Below are positions 32,694 to 42,095 of a stretch of DNA of 64,000 nt, one piece after another (position 1 is the stretch's first letter; each line of letters opens with the position of its first letter). The position numbers and the translations under genes are program-made. The notes below the pieces were generated by a model. The model searched no databases and was not told the DNA's origin. It saw only the letters and a program-made list of their open reading frames with translations. The DNA is from Pseudomonas viridiflava (GTDB lineage Bacteria; Pseudomonadota; Gammaproteobacteria; Pseudomonadales; Pseudomonadaceae). Where the stretch lies: positions 27,319 to 91,318 of the forward strand of contig NZ_UTBZ01000023.1 in NCBI RefSeq assembly GCF_900580865.1. The letters are read 5' to 3'.

Positions 32694-34611
32694 CCTCGGC
32701 AAAGCCGTACGGTTAGGGTTGCAAGGTCTATACAAAGAGCCGCCCATGACGGCGGTCCAATGGGCCGACGAACACTTCTACATGTCCTCGGAATCGTCGT
32801 ATCACGAGGGCAAGTGGACGACAGATGCGTTTCAAATCGCCATCCTAAATGCCATGGGAAACGACTTGATCGCAGTCGTTAACTTCGTGAAATCTGCGCG
32901 GATCGGCTACACCAAGCTGCTCATGGCGAATATTGGTTACAAGTTGCAGCACAAGCGCCGAAACATCGTTATGTGGAGCCCTACTGACCCTGATGCTCAG
33001 GGCATTAGTAAGCGGCATGTCGACGGCCTGGTTCGAGATGTGCCTGTGATAAAGGAACTTGCGCCTTGGTTCGACAAGAAGCATCGCGACAACACACTCG
33101 ACCAGAAAGTTTTTTCCAACCGAAAGAGCTTATGGATACGCGGCGGTAAAGCCTCGCGCAACTATCGGGAGTTGTCCGCCGACGAAGCGATCTATGACGA
33201 GCTTTCAAATTTCGACCAGGATATCGATGGTGAAGGTGATGCCGTTACCCTCGGTGACAAGCGTCTGGACGGAGCCACCTATCCAAAGTCAATTCGTGGG
33301 TCGACACCCAAAAGGGTCGATAGCTGCCAGGTCAACAAGGCAGCAAATGAATCGCCAGTAAGACTTCGGTTCCACATTGCATGTCCTCACTGTCAACAGG
33401 AGCAGACGCTAAAGTTCGGCGGGAAAGACTGCGCGTTCGGCCTGAAATGGGACAAGGACAAACTCGGCCAGGCGATCAAAGCTTGGTACGTATGCGAGCA
33501 CTGCGCCGCATGCTTCTTTCACCCGGACATGGTTGCCGCCTCGCCACATGGTCGATGGATCTGCGAAGAGACTGGTATCTGGACGAGAGACGCAATGGAC
33601 TGGTTCGACGCTGATGACCAGCCGGTGCGAACTCCTAAGTCTGTGGCGTTCTTCTGCTGGGCTATCTACAGCACATGGTCTGCATGGCTGAAAATTGCCG
33701 AAGAGTTTCTCAAGATCAAAGGCGATCGGGAGAAGCTGATAACTTTCACCAACACAACGCTCGGCGAAATGTGGGATGACGATCAGGGAGAAAAGCTTGA
33801 TCACGAAGTCCTTTACGGTCGCCGCGAAGTTTATCCGCAGGTTCCGGCCCTTGGCCTGGTGCTCGTAGGCGGCATCGATACTCAAGACGACCGTTTCGAG
33901 GGCCGTGTCTGGGCGTTCGGTCCGGGCGAAGAAGCGTGGTTGGTGCATCGGTTCATTCTGATGGGCGACCCTGCGAGCGAAGAACTTCGCCGCAAGGTGG
34001 GCCTTGAGCTGCACCGGCAGTTCACCCGCGTGGACGGCACCGTCATGAAGGTTGAGCGCTGGACGTGGGACGCCGGCGGCCACTATGCGGACGAGGTCTA
34101 CGCCGAAAGCCGCAAACACGGCGTGCATTGGGTCGTGCCAATCCGCGGCGCAACCATCTACGGCAAGCCGATCGCAAACTTTCCGCGCACGAAGAACAAG
34201 GTGCACAAGGTCTTCCTCACCGAGGTCGGTACCGATAACGCCAAGGAATTGCTCTACAGCCGGATGGGTCTACCGGTCGATACGGCTGCCTCCCAGGCGG
34301 GCGTATCTCAGCCCGGTGTCGTTCACCTTCCGGCCAACGACGTGATCTGCGACGAGTCGGAGGTCAAGCAGCTCACCTCTGAAAAGAAAAAAGCAGCCAT
34401 CTCCAAAGGCAAGCGCGTGATGCGTTGGGACAGCGGCGGCCGTCGAAACGAGGCGCTCGATTGCTTCGTGTACGCGCTTGCCGCTCTGCGCATCTGCCAG
34501 CAGAGGTTTGGTCTTGATCTCGATCTGCTGGTTGCTGCGGTCACTGGCGGCAATGATCCGGACGTTGAAGAACGGCCGCGGAAGAAATCCTCTCACTGGA
34601 ATAAAAACTGA
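32665..34611 (+). CDS. Terminase large subunit (lambda GpA family)
   Basis: A 648-residue ATPase/nuclease. The Walker-A-like segment is VKSARIGYTKLL (about 75-87), as in lambda GpA. A zinc-ribbon-like insert (CPHCQQ, CEHCAAC) lies in the middle. The nuclease domain begins VGGIDTQDDRFEGRVWAFG and ends with RRNEALDCFVYALAALRI. It cuts concatemers and drives DNA into the head. The ATG at 32665 is preferred over the TTG at 32662. Confidence 0.93.
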   Translation: MSILQPWIHDLGKAVRLGLQGLYKEPPMTAVQWADEHFYMSSESSYHEGKWTTDAFQIAILNAMGNDLIAVVNFVKSARIGYTKLLMANIGYKLQHKRRNIVMWSPTDPDAQGISKRHVDGLVRDVPVIKELAPWFDKKHRDNTLDQKVFSNRKSLWIRGGKASRNYRELSADEAIYDELSNFDQDIDGEGDAVTLGDKRLDGATYPKSIRGSTPKRVDSCQVNKAANESPVRLRFHIACPHCQQEQTLKFGGKDCAFGLKWDKDKLGQAIKAWYVCEHCAACFFHPDMVAASPHGRWICEETGIWTRDAMDWFDADDQPVRTPKSVAFFCWAIYSTWSAWLKIAEEFLKIKGDREKLITFTNTTLGEMWDDDQGEKLDHEVLYGRREVYPQVPALGLVLVGGIDTQDDRFEGRVWAFGPGEEAWLVHRFILMGDPASEELRRKVGLELHRQFTRVDGTVMKVERWTWDAGGHYADEVYAESRKHGVHWVVPIRGATIYGKPIANFPRTKNKVHKVFLTEVGTDNAKELLYSRMGLPVDTAASQAGVSQPGVVHLPANDVICDESEVKQLTSEKKKAAISKGKRVMRWDSGGRRNEALDCFVYALAALRICQQRFGLDLDLLVAAVTGGNDPDVEERPRKKSSHWNKN

Positions 34612-34814
34612 TGGCCTACACGATCGAGCAATACAACGCCCTTCAGGCGGCCATCGCCGAAGGGGCGTTGTCGGTCCGCTATGCCGACAAGAGTGTCACC
34701 TACCGGTCACTAGACGAGATGATGCGGATTCTCAAGCTGATGGCAGCCGAGCTTGGATTGAATGCCTGCAACGATGGCGGCCGACGGTACGCTTCGTTTT
34801 CGAAGGGGTACTGA
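34611..34814 (+). CDS. Head-tail joining protein gpW
   Basis: A 67-residue protein (AYTIEQYNALQAAIAEGALS, VRYADKSVTYRSLDEMMRIL) with the conserved pattern of the gpW family, which plugs the portal after packaging. It overlaps the terminase gene by one base. Confidence 0.88.
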   Translation: MAYTIEQYNALQAAIAEGALSVRYADKSVTYRSLDEMMRILKLMAAELGLNACNDGGRRYASFSKGY

Positions 34815-34815
34815 C

Positions 34816-36336
34816 ATGGGGATGATTGACGATCTGTTCCCCGGGTACGCGGCCAAGCGTTCGGAAATGCGGTTGAAGAAAGCGCGTACCGACATGGCAC
34901 TGAAGATGCTCGAGCGCCGGTTTGAAGGTGCAGCTGGTGGGCGCCGCAACGATGGCTGGCGCGCAACTGGTGCCGATGCAAACGTTGAGAACGCTCCGGC
35001 ACTGGCCAAGCTTCGCAACCGGGCGCGCGATCAACGCCGCAACAATCCATTCGGTGAGCGTGGAATCACCGGCATCGCTGACAACGCCGTCGGCGCTGGG
35101 ATTGTTCCACTGCCTTTGGCAAAACGTGATCGTGACGGATTGCGGTTAATGGACTTGTGGAAGGCGTGGGCAGAGACAACCATCTGTGATGCTGATGGGA
35201 TGGATAATTTCTACGGCTTGCAGCACATGATCATGGAGGCCATCGCCGAAAGCGGTGAATGCCTAGTGCGCCGGCGCCGTCGCTTCAGTTCTGACGGCCT
35301 TCCTGTTCCCGTTCAGCTGCAGGTTCTTGAGGCTGACTTTCTAGACGAGTCGAAGGCTGAAATCGTAGGGCTGAATCGGATTATCCAAGGCGTCGAGTTT
35401 GACGCTCTCGGTCGGCGAGTCGCCTATTGGTTGTTCGATGAGCATCCTGGGGCGAACGCTGTTTGGGGTTCTCTGCAATCACGCAGGGTGCCCGCCGAGG
35501 ACGTTATTCATGTCTTCTTGCGAAAACGTCCGGGTCAGGCTCGCGGATATAGCTGGTTGGCTCCCGTCATCCAGCGCATGCGCAACTTCGACGAGATGGA
35601 AGACGCTGTGATGGAGCAGGCGAAGATTGCCTCTTGCTTCGCCGCGTTCGTTACCAAGGACGAAAACAGCGGATCTGGCAATGGGAAAAAACCGGCCCTG
35701 ATTGATCGGGTCGAGCCTGCAATGGTGCAGGAGTTGGGGTTTGGCGAGAGTGTCACCTTTGGCACTCCGCCGACATTCAATGGTTACACGGCTTACTCGT
35801 GGCAGCAGTTGCATGCGATGGCCGTCGGCTTGGGTGTGCCTTATGAACTGCTCGCTGGCGACCTCAAGGGCGTCAACTTTTCCAGCGGCCGAATGGGCTG
35901 GCTGAACTTCGCTCGGCGCGTGGATGTTTGGCAGTGGCGGATGTTGATTCCTCAGCTCTGCGATCAGGTCTGGCGCTGGTTCATGGAAGCACAGGTGCTC
36001 CTGCCGGGCGGCGTTACCGATGACGTAAAGGCTTACTGGGTTCCGCCGCGGCGCGACATGGTCGATCCGAAAGCGGAAACGGAAAACGTTATCACCCGCG
36101 TGCGCAATGGTTTGACTACCTGGCCTGATGCCCTCCGCGAGCTCGGAATCACCGACCCCAAACGTCATGCCGAACAGATCCAAAAAGCAAACGAAATGAT
36201 CGACGAGTACGGGTTGGTGCTGGATTGCGACCCGCGCCGAGTTGCGGCTGCCGGTTCTCCGAGCCAGCCACCAGCCACCGAAGAGAAACCAGACGATGCC
36301 AAAGCCGAATCAGGTGATGACGAGAAAGACGCATGA
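34816..36336 (+). CDS. Portal protein (lambda family)
   Basis: A 506-residue protein. ARDQRRNNPFGERGITGIAD, GECLVRRRRRFSSDG, VQLQVLEADFLDE and SSGRMGWLNFARRVDVWQWR are typical of lambda-type portal proteins, which form the dodecameric DNA channel. The ATG at 34816 is one base after the gpW stop. The C-terminal 30 residues are disordered and overlap the next gene. Confidence 0.92.
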   Translation: MGMIDDLFPGYAAKRSEMRLKKARTDMALKMLERRFEGAAGGRRNDGWRATGADANVENAPALAKLRNRARDQRRNNPFGERGITGIADNAVGAGIVPLPLAKRDRDGLRLMDLWKAWAETTICDADGMDNFYGLQHMIMEAIAESGECLVRRRRRFSSDGLPVPVQLQVLEADFLDESKAEIVGLNRIIQGVEFDALGRRVAYWLFDEHPGANAVWGSLQSRRVPAEDVIHVFLRKRPGQARGYSWLAPVIQRMRNFDEMEDAVMEQAKIASCFAAFVTKDENSGSGNGKKPALIDRVEPAMVQELGFGESVTFGTPPTFNGYTAYSWQQLHAMAVGLGVPYELLAGDLKGVNFSSGRMGWLNFARRVDVWQWRMLIPQLCDQVWRWFMEAQVLLPGGVTDDVKAYWVPPRRDMVDPKAETENVITRVRNGLTTWPDALRELGITDPKRHAEQIQKANEMIDEYGLVLDCDPRRVAAAGSPSQPPATEEKPDDAKAESGDDEKDA

Positions 36337-38302
36337 AACGCCGGCGTTCAGCCTGCGCGCCGCAGTTCGACCGGAGTCGGTTGACATTGAAAATCGCACC
36401 GTCGAGCTGACTTGGACGACAGGCGCGAAAGGCCGCCGGTGGTCATGGGACGTCGGCAGTTACATGGAGGAGCTTGAGGTAAGCGATAAAGCAGTGCGCC
36501 TCGCCCGTTTGAACAACGGTGCTCCATTGCTCGGCGTTCACAATCAGTACGAGCTACGCGCAGTGCTGGCAGTGGTCGAGCGAGCTTGGCTCGCTGACGG
36601 AGAGGGCCATGCGCTGGTGCGTTTCAGCAAGCGCGAAGATGCCGACGTTGTGTTTAAGGACGTGGTTGACGGAATTCTGCGAAACGTCAGCGTCGGCTAC
36701 GCCGTTCACCAGTACCAGTTGACCGAAGAAGAAGACGACAAGCTTCCAACCTACCGGGCTGTCGACTGGGAGCCTCTGGAAATCTCGTTGGTTCCGATCG
36801 GCTTCGACGATGGCGCCAAAGTGCGCAGCGCAAAAACACCCGCCGATTACACCGGCGACCGATTCAAAACCATTTTCGAAGTTCGCGAGGCCGCTACGCC
36901 TCCCGATCAACCGGCCGCCGTGGCCAACACCACCGAGGAAAACCCGATGACTGAAGAAGAAAAGCGCGCGGCCGAGGAGCTTATCCGTCGCGAATCGGCT
37001 GATGCCGAGCGTAAGCGCAGCCTGACTATTCGCCAGATGGCGAAGAAAGTTGGACTGGGTGATGACGTCGCTGATGACCTGATCGAGCGAGGTGTCTCTA
37101 TCGCTGACGCCAGTTCGGCGCTGATCGATAAAGTCGCTGAGCGCCAAGCTGGTGGTCAGCCTGAAACCCGTAACAGTCAACCCACTGTCATCAGTGGTGT
37201 CGACACTGCCGTGCTGGTGGCCAAGCGTTCCGCGATGATGAACGCACTCGATCACCGTTGTGCACCAGCCACCATCAAGCTGGAAGAAGCGGGCCGCGAG
37301 TTCCGTGGCATGCGCTTGGTGGACATGGCTCGCGAGTGCGTCGAAATGGTCGGCGGCAACACCCGCGGACTGATGCCAGCGGAAATCGCTAAAGCAGCAC
37401 TCGGTTGCGACCGTCAGGCGATGCGCTCCGCTGGAATGCACTCGACTAGCGACTTCCCACTGTTGCTCGGTAACACTGTGAACCGCACATTGCGCGCAGC
37501 CTACGAGCTTGCCCCGCAGACGTGGCGTCCGCTCGGCCGCCCGACCACGGTGCCGGACTTCCGCGCAGTAACCCGTGCTGCTCTGGGTGATATCGCCGCG
37601 CTGGAGAAAATCAAAGAACACGGTGAGTACCAGTACGGCACCCTCGACGAAGAGGGGGCCCCGATCAAGGTCGCCAAGTTCGGCAAGATCATCGCGATCA
37701 CCTGGGAAGCAATCGTCAATGACGATCTCGGTGCGTTCACCCGCGTACCGCAGGCGCTGGGCGCCGCCGCTGCTCAAACTGAGTCCGATGTGGTCTGGTC
37801 TCTCTTGTTGGGAAATCCCAACTACACCGATGTGACGCCGATCTTTCACGCTGATCACGGCAACTTGGCAGCGTCTGGCGGTGCGATCAATACCACCACG
37901 CTGGCCGCAGCCCGCGCCGCGATGCGCAAGCAAAAATCCAAGGCCGGTGCGTTCCTCAACCTGTCTCCGGAGTTTTTGATTGTTGGTCCAGATAAGGAAC
38001 TGGAAGCCTATCAATTCACCAGCTCCAACTACGTACCGGCCAAGAACGCCGACATCAACGACAGCCGCAACGCTGCGCTGACGGTGATCGTCGATGCTCG
38101 CATCACCGGCAACCAGTGGTACCTGTACGCCTCACCTGGTGTCGTCGATACCTTCGAGTATGCGTACCTGGAAGGTGAGCAGGGCGTATTCACCGAAACC
38201 CGCGAGGGCTTCGAGGTGGACGGCATGGAGATCAAGGCCCGCCTGGTCTTCGGCGCTGCGTGGATCGACTTCCGCCCAGCCTATAAGAATCCGGGCGCCT
38301 GA
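36296..38302 (+). CDS. Prohead protease / major capsid protein fusion
   Basis: A 668-residue protein. Residues about 15-190 form an HK97-type (U35) protease with the His of LLGVHNQYEL and the Ser of ILRNVSVGY. A Glu/Lys-rich scaffold-like segment (about 218-290) follows. The remainder is an HK97-fold major capsid protein (GMHSTSDFPLLLGNTVNRTL, DHGNLA, FEVDGMEIKARLVFGAAWID). An internal ATG at 36947 with GAGGA seven bases upstream could produce scaffold-capsid alone. Start 36317 is an alternative for the full product. Confidence 0.88.
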   Translation: MPKPNQVMTRKTHETPAFSLRAAVRPESVDIENRTVELTWTTGAKGRRWSWDVGSYMEELEVSDKAVRLARLNNGAPLLGVHNQYELRAVLAVVERAWLADGEGHALVRFSKREDADVVFKDVVDGILRNVSVGYAVHQYQLTEEEDDKLPTYRAVDWEPLEISLVPIGFDDGAKVRSAKTPADYTGDRFKTIFEVREAATPPDQPAAVANTTEENPMTEEEKRAAEELIRRESADAERKRSLTIRQMAKKVGLGDDVADDLIERGVSIADASSALIDKVAERQAGGQPETRNSQPTVISGVDTAVLVAKRSAMMNALDHRCAPATIKLEEAGREFRGMRLVDMARECVEMVGGNTRGLMPAEIAKAALGCDRQAMRSAGMHSTSDFPLLLGNTVNRTLRAAYELAPQTWRPLGRPTTVPDFRAVTRAALGDIAALEKIKEHGEYQYGTLDEEGAPIKVAKFGKIIAITWEAIVNDDLGAFTRVPQALGAAAAQTESDVVWSLLLGNPNYTDVTPIFHADHGNLAASGGAINTTTLAAARAAMRKQKSKAGAFLNLSPEFLIVGPDKELEAYQFTSSNYVPAKNADINDSRNAALTVIVDARITGNQWYLYASPGVVDTFEYAYLEGEQGVFTETREGFEVDGMEIKARLVFGAAWIDFRPAYKNPGA

Positions 38303-38362
38303 TCCGCTGGGCGCCTAGTGGCGCCCGCTTCAACTTCCATCCCCTGTATCCATAGGTGAACC

Positions 38363-38716
38363 ATGAAAAATTACATCCAAGCGGGTGACAACATCACTGT
38401 TATCGCCCCGAGTGGCGGTACCGTCTCTGACGGTTTGTACAAGGTCGGTGCAATCATCGGTGTTGCTGCAACCACCGAAGTCGCTGGCGACCCGGTCGTC
38501 CTCAAGACCGGCGGCGTCTTCGATCTGGCGAAAACCAGCGCTCAAGCCTGGGCCGTCGGCGACGTTCTGTTCATGAACACCACAACCCGTATTCTGACGA
38601 ATGTCTCTGCTACCGGCCTGGTGTTGGTCGGCTTGGCCACCGAAGTGGCGACGAACCCGAGCGCAACCGGGGCATGCCGCCTCAACGGCGTCTCTGCACC
38701 GGCAGCGGTGGCTTAA
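38363..38716 (+). CDS. DUF2190 head decoration protein
   Basis: A 117-residue beta-rich protein (MKNYIQAGDNITVIAPSGGT ... VGVLFMNTT-like ... LVGLATEVATNPSATG). The pattern is that of DUF2190, a capsid-cement family placed directly after the major capsid gene in many phages. Confidence 0.82.
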   Translation: MKNYIQAGDNITVIAPSGGTVSDGLYKVGAIIGVAATTEVAGDPVVLKTGGVFDLAKTSAQAWAVGDVLFMNTTTRILTNVSATGLVLVGLATEVATNPSATGACRLNGVSAPAAVA

Positions 38717-39064
38717 ATGGGCTGGGCCTCAATGGCCCAGCGCATGCTTGGCGTTTCGATCCGTACCTTCAGCGAACCATCGGCTTCCATCGATCCAGAT
38801 GGCGCCGTGTACTGGCTGACCGATGGGGTCGCGCCTGGCGTGGCTCTGGCCCAGGCGGTGTTCGACACCGCTCACGTTTCAGTTGATCCAGGAACTGGCG
38901 CCCCGGTATCGACCAACAAGCCGGTTCTCGGTGTGCGACTGATCGACCTGCCGAACGAGCCGACGAATCGAGATCGCGTCCGGGCGCGTGGCGTCTTGTA
39001 CAAGATCAATGACGTGCAGGCCGACGGCGTTGCCGGCGTAACCATCATTCTTCAGAAGGCCTGA
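38717..39064 (+). CDS. Head-tail joining protein, gpFII-like
   Basis: A 115-residue beta-rich protein. Size and position, between capsid decoration and tail completion genes, and the pattern NKPVLGVRLIDLPNEPTNRD ... VLYKINDVQADGVAGVTIIL fit the phage head-tail attachment (lambda gpFII-like) family. It begins immediately after the preceding stop codon. Confidence 0.65.
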   Translation: MGWASMAQRMLGVSIRTFSEPSASIDPDGAVYWLTDGVAPGVALAQAVFDTAHVSVDPGTGAPVSTNKPVLGVRLIDLPNEPTNRDRVRARGVLYKINDVQADGVAGVTIILQKA

Positions 39065-39066
39065 GC

Positions 39067-39621
39067 ATGGCTCACCCAAGAGAACTGATCCGCAAGCAGG
39101 CCGTTGCGGTCTTGATGGGTGCCACCAATGCGGCCGCAAGCGTTTTTGCCAGTCGGGTAGCACCGCTCATTTCCAACGGATGGCAGAGCGAGTTGCCGGC
39201 GATCATCGTTTATACGATGGACGAAACCGGCGAAATCTTTAATCAGGCGCCGCGCGAATACCGGCGGCGCGTGGAGTTGGTGGTGGAGATCCATGCCGAA
39301 GGTAACGAGGCATTGGATGACACGCTGGATACGCTTGCTCGGCAAGTCGAACGGCTGCTGCTTATGGACGACACCCTTGGCGACACCGTCAACGACTTGC
39401 AATACGTGCGCTCGCGAATGGTGCTTCTCGATCAATCGGAGCATCTGACCGGCGCGTGTCGCCTGATTTTCGAAGCCGAGTATTTCGACCGGCACCCCGA
39501 CGACCTCTTTAATGAAAGCCTGCCGGATCTGAACACGGTCACGACCGAGTACAGCCTAAATAATGCGCAGCCGGATTCAGCTGACCGCGCCAAAACTATC
39601 ATCGAGGACCTGAACCTATGA
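39067..39621 (+). CDS. Tail terminator/completion protein
   Basis: A 184-residue protein. AIIVYTMDETGEIFNQAPRE YRRRVELVVEIHAEG ... LDDTLDTLARQVERLLLMDD follows the pattern of minor tail/terminator proteins (gpU- or Mu gp37-like) that cap the tail tube at the head side. Confidence 0.7.
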   Translation: MAHPRELIRKQAVAVLMGATNAAASVFASRVAPLISNGWQSELPAIIVYTMDETGEIFNQAPREYRRRVELVVEIHAEGNEALDDTLDTLARQVERLLLMDDTLGDTVNDLQYVRSRMVLLDQSEHLTGACRLIFEAEYFDRHPDDLFNESLPDLNTVTTEYSLNNAQPDSADRAKTIIEDLNL

Positions 39622-39803
39622 CCACGCGTGTGCTCGTGAAGCCGGCCGAGGGCCGCCTGGTGCGACATCCAGACACCTACGAACAGATCGAGCCTGCAGG
39701 CAAGACTGTGGAACTCAACAGTTACTGGCTGCGCAAGGAAAAAGCCGGTGACGTCGTTATCGAAAAGGCTGCGGTACCGGCCGAAACCAAGGGTGAAAAA
39801 TAA
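39618..39803 (+). CDS. DUF2635 small tail protein
   Basis: A 61-residue protein (VLVKPAEGRLVRHPDTYEQI ... VELNSYWLRKEKAGDVV) matching DUF2635, which regularly precedes the sheath gene in Mu-like tails. It overlaps its neighbours by four bases and one base. Confidence 0.8.
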   Translation: MTTRVLVKPAEGRLVRHPDTYEQIEPAGKTVELNSYWLRKEKAGDVVIEKAAVPAETKGEK

Positions 39804-41275
39804 TGACCATTGGAATGGATACGATCCCAGGCGCCGGCTCCCTTCGCAAGCCCGGTGTTTACAGCGAGATCGACAACAGCAAGGCAGTTCGCGGGCCTCA
39901 GCCGGTCAGTTATCGCCGTTTGCTTATTGGCCAAAAACTCGCAGGTGGTCTGGCCTCGGCTAATACCTTGGTCCGCATCACCAGCAAGGACCAGGCAGAC
40001 ATCCAATTTGGCAAGGGTTCGATGTTGGCGGGCATGGTCCGCGCCGTGATGGCCATCGACACCTACACCGAACTGCAAGTGCTCCCGGTAATCGACAATC
40101 CCGCCGGTGTTGCTGCCGCTGCCACCGTGGCTTTCACCGGTCCAGCCACTGCATCCGGCACCGTTGAGCTGATGATTGCAGGTCGCCGGGTTTCTGTTGG
40201 CGTGATCAGTGGCGATACCGCGACGGCTATCGCTACTGCCGTTGTCGCGGCGATCACCGCTGCGGATGATATTCCGGTCACCGCTACCGCAGCGACCGGT
40301 ACTGTCACACTCACCAGTCGCCACAAGGGTGAAGCAGGCAACAGCTTGAACGCCCGAGTGAACTACTACACCGGCCAAGTCTTGCCAGCTGGTATCGCCG
40401 TCACTATCAGCGCCTTCACTGGGGGTTCTGGTAATCCGGATCTGGGTACCGCACTGGCCGCCTTGGGTGATGAGTGGTTCCAGGTATGGGGCCTGCCTTA
40501 CTCGGACGCTGCAACGCTGGCTACTATGAAAGCTGAGCTCAACAGTCGATTCGCTTGGGATCGTGAAATTGAAGCGCACGCTTTCACCGCGGCGCGTGGC
40601 ACACAAGGAACGCTCAGTACCCTCGGCGACAGTCATAACAACCAGCACCTTGTCATCATGATGGCCAATGATGAGCCGATGCCGGCTTATGAGAAGGCGG
40701 CTGAAACCATGGCCATTGCAGCGCTATACGCTGCAATCGACCCGGCCCGCCCGATTCAGAACCTGCAGTACGCCTGGTGCTTGGCGCCGGCGGCCGCTGA
40801 CAAATTCACCAATCAGGAACGCAACCTGCTGTTGTTCGATGGCATCGCCACGAGCAAGGTCAACAACGACGGCACGATGGTCGTTGAGCGTCTGATCACA
40901 ACCTACAAGACCAATACTGCCGGTGGCGCTGATATCAGCTACCTGGACAGCGAGACACTGTTCACGCTGATGTACATCCGCCACGACTGGCGCGACTACA
41001 TCCTGCGCAAATATCCACGTCACAAGCTGGCCAACGATGGCACCCGCTACGGCATTGGGCAACCGGTGGTGACCCCGGTTCTGATGAAGGCAGAGGCCGT
41101 TTCGAAGTTCCGCGAGTGGGAGCGTCTGGGGTTGGTCGAAAACATGGCCGACTTCAAAGCCAATCTGATCGGCGAGCGAAACGAAAGCGACCCGAACCGG
41201 ATGGATATGCTGCTGCCACCGGACCTGGTCAATCAATTGCGCATTGTCGCCAACAAAATTCAGTTCCGCCTGTAA
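39803..41275 (+). CDS. Contractile tail sheath protein (Mu gpL-like)
   Basis: A 490-residue protein. PGAGSLRKPGVYSEIDNSKA, QDIQFGKGSMLAGMVRA-like sequence, DPARPIQNL and the C-terminal GQPVVTPVLMKAEAVSKFRE WERLGLVENM are characteristic of the Mu gpL sheath family. It shows the phage has a contractile (myovirus-type) tail. Confidence 0.9.
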   Translation: MTIGMDTIPGAGSLRKPGVYSEIDNSKAVRGPQPVSYRRLLIGQKLAGGLASANTLVRITSKDQADIQFGKGSMLAGMVRAVMAIDTYTELQVLPVIDNPAGVAAAATVAFTGPATASGTVELMIAGRRVSVGVISGDTATAIATAVVAAITAADDIPVTATAATGTVTLTSRHKGEAGNSLNARVNYYTGQVLPAGIAVTISAFTGGSGNPDLGTALAALGDEWFQVWGLPYSDAATLATMKAELNSRFAWDREIEAHAFTAARGTQGTLSTLGDSHNNQHLVIMMANDEPMPAYEKAAETMAIAALYAAIDPARPIQNLQYAWCLAPAAADKFTNQERNLLLFDGIATSKVNNDGTMVVERLITTYKTNTAGGADISYLDSETLFTLMYIRHDWRDYILRKYPRHKLANDGTRYGIGQPVVTPVLMKAEAVSKFREWERLGLVENMADFKANLIGERNESDPNRMDMLLPPDLVNQLRIVANKIQFRL

Positions 41276-41299
41276 CGGCGAATCGCCAGGAGATAAACC

Positions 41300-41668
41300 A
41301 TGGCAGGCAAAAACCGTATTGGCGGCACCATCGCCTTGAAGGTCAACGGCGAAATTTACTTCGCCAAAGGCAACTTCACGTACAACCTCGGCAAACCGAA
41401 ACGCGAAGGTGTTATCGGCGCCGACACAGTGCACGGCTACAAGGAAACCCCTCAGATTCCTTTCGTCGAGGGCGAGATCACTGACCGCAAAGAGCTCAGC
41501 CTCGAGGACTTGGTAACGCTCGACGAGGCCACCATCACGCTGGAACTCGCCAACGGCAAGGTTATCGCTCTGAGCGAAGCCTGGTACGCGGGCGAGGGCA
41601 CCGGCAACACCGAAGAAGGCAACATTGCTTGCCGTTTCGAAGGCATGTCTTGCGAGGAAGTGAAGTAA
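41300..41668 (+). CDS. Tail tube protein (Mu gpM-like)
   Basis: A 122-residue protein (RIGGTIALKVNGEIYFAKGN FTYNLGKPKREGVIGADTVH GYKETPQIPFVEGEITD) with the pattern of the Mu-type tube protein. It directly follows the sheath gene. It builds the inner tube through which DNA passes. Confidence 0.9.
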   Translation: MAGKNRIGGTIALKVNGEIYFAKGNFTYNLGKPKREGVIGADTVHGYKETPQIPFVEGEITDRKELSLEDLVTLDEATITLELANGKVIALSEAWYAGEGTGNTEEGNIACRFEGMSCEEVK

Positions 41669-41970
41669 TGGCAAAGGAAAAAGTTCTGACACTGGCCGGG
41701 CCGGTCACGTTCGGCAAAGACACCTTCAGTGAACTGACCGTCACCCGAAAGCTGAAGTACCTGCGCGGTCACGCGCTTCGCGTTACATCCGACGGCAAAG
41801 GCAGCGGCGGTGTGGATATCGATTTTTCTACGCTGATCGACCTCGGCGCGAAGATGGTTGGTCAGCCGCCGGCATTCATCGAGGAGTTGAGCGAGGACGA
41901 CCAGGCTGCCGTCATTCAGGAAGCTCGCGATTTTTTGCTGAAGCACCTCGGGGGTGGCAGTCAGGAGTGA
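41668..41970 (+). CDS. Tail assembly chaperone (Mu gp41-like)
   Basis: A 100-residue protein (KVLTLAGPVTFGKDTFSELT VTRKLKYLRGH) of the Mu-like tail assembly family. Near its 3' end the in-frame slippery heptamer T-TTT-TTG (41931-41937) allows a -1 shift into the GpE-like frame, giving a 142-residue extended product. Confidence 0.85.
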   Translation: MAKEKVLTLAGPVTFGKDTFSELTVTRKLKYLRGHALRVTSDGKGSGGVDIDFSTLIDLGAKMVGQPPAFIEELSEDDQAAVIQEARDFLLKHLGGGSQE

Positions 41971-42095
41971 CTGTCGTCGTCAAGGTCATGAGCGTTCAGC
42001 CTTCGGAAGTGATGGAGATGGATTTCGAAGAGCTGAACTGGTGGCTTGAGCGCACCGAGGAGTGGGTAGGATGGCAGACAAAGGATACTCCCTAA
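41937..42095 (+). CDS. GpE-like extension of the tail chaperone (-1 frame)
   Basis: In the -1 frame after TTTTTTG, 52 codons follow to the TAA at 42093, containing [20 protein letters not shown], the conserved motif of GpE-type tail proteins. A GTG at 41967 could also start a separate 42-residue protein. The arrangement equals the frameshifted chaperone pairs before the tape measure in P2, Mu and lambda tails. Confidence 0.75.
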   Translation, partial: AEAPRGWQSGVTVVVKVMSVQPSEVMEMDFEELNWWLERTEEWVGWQTKDTP

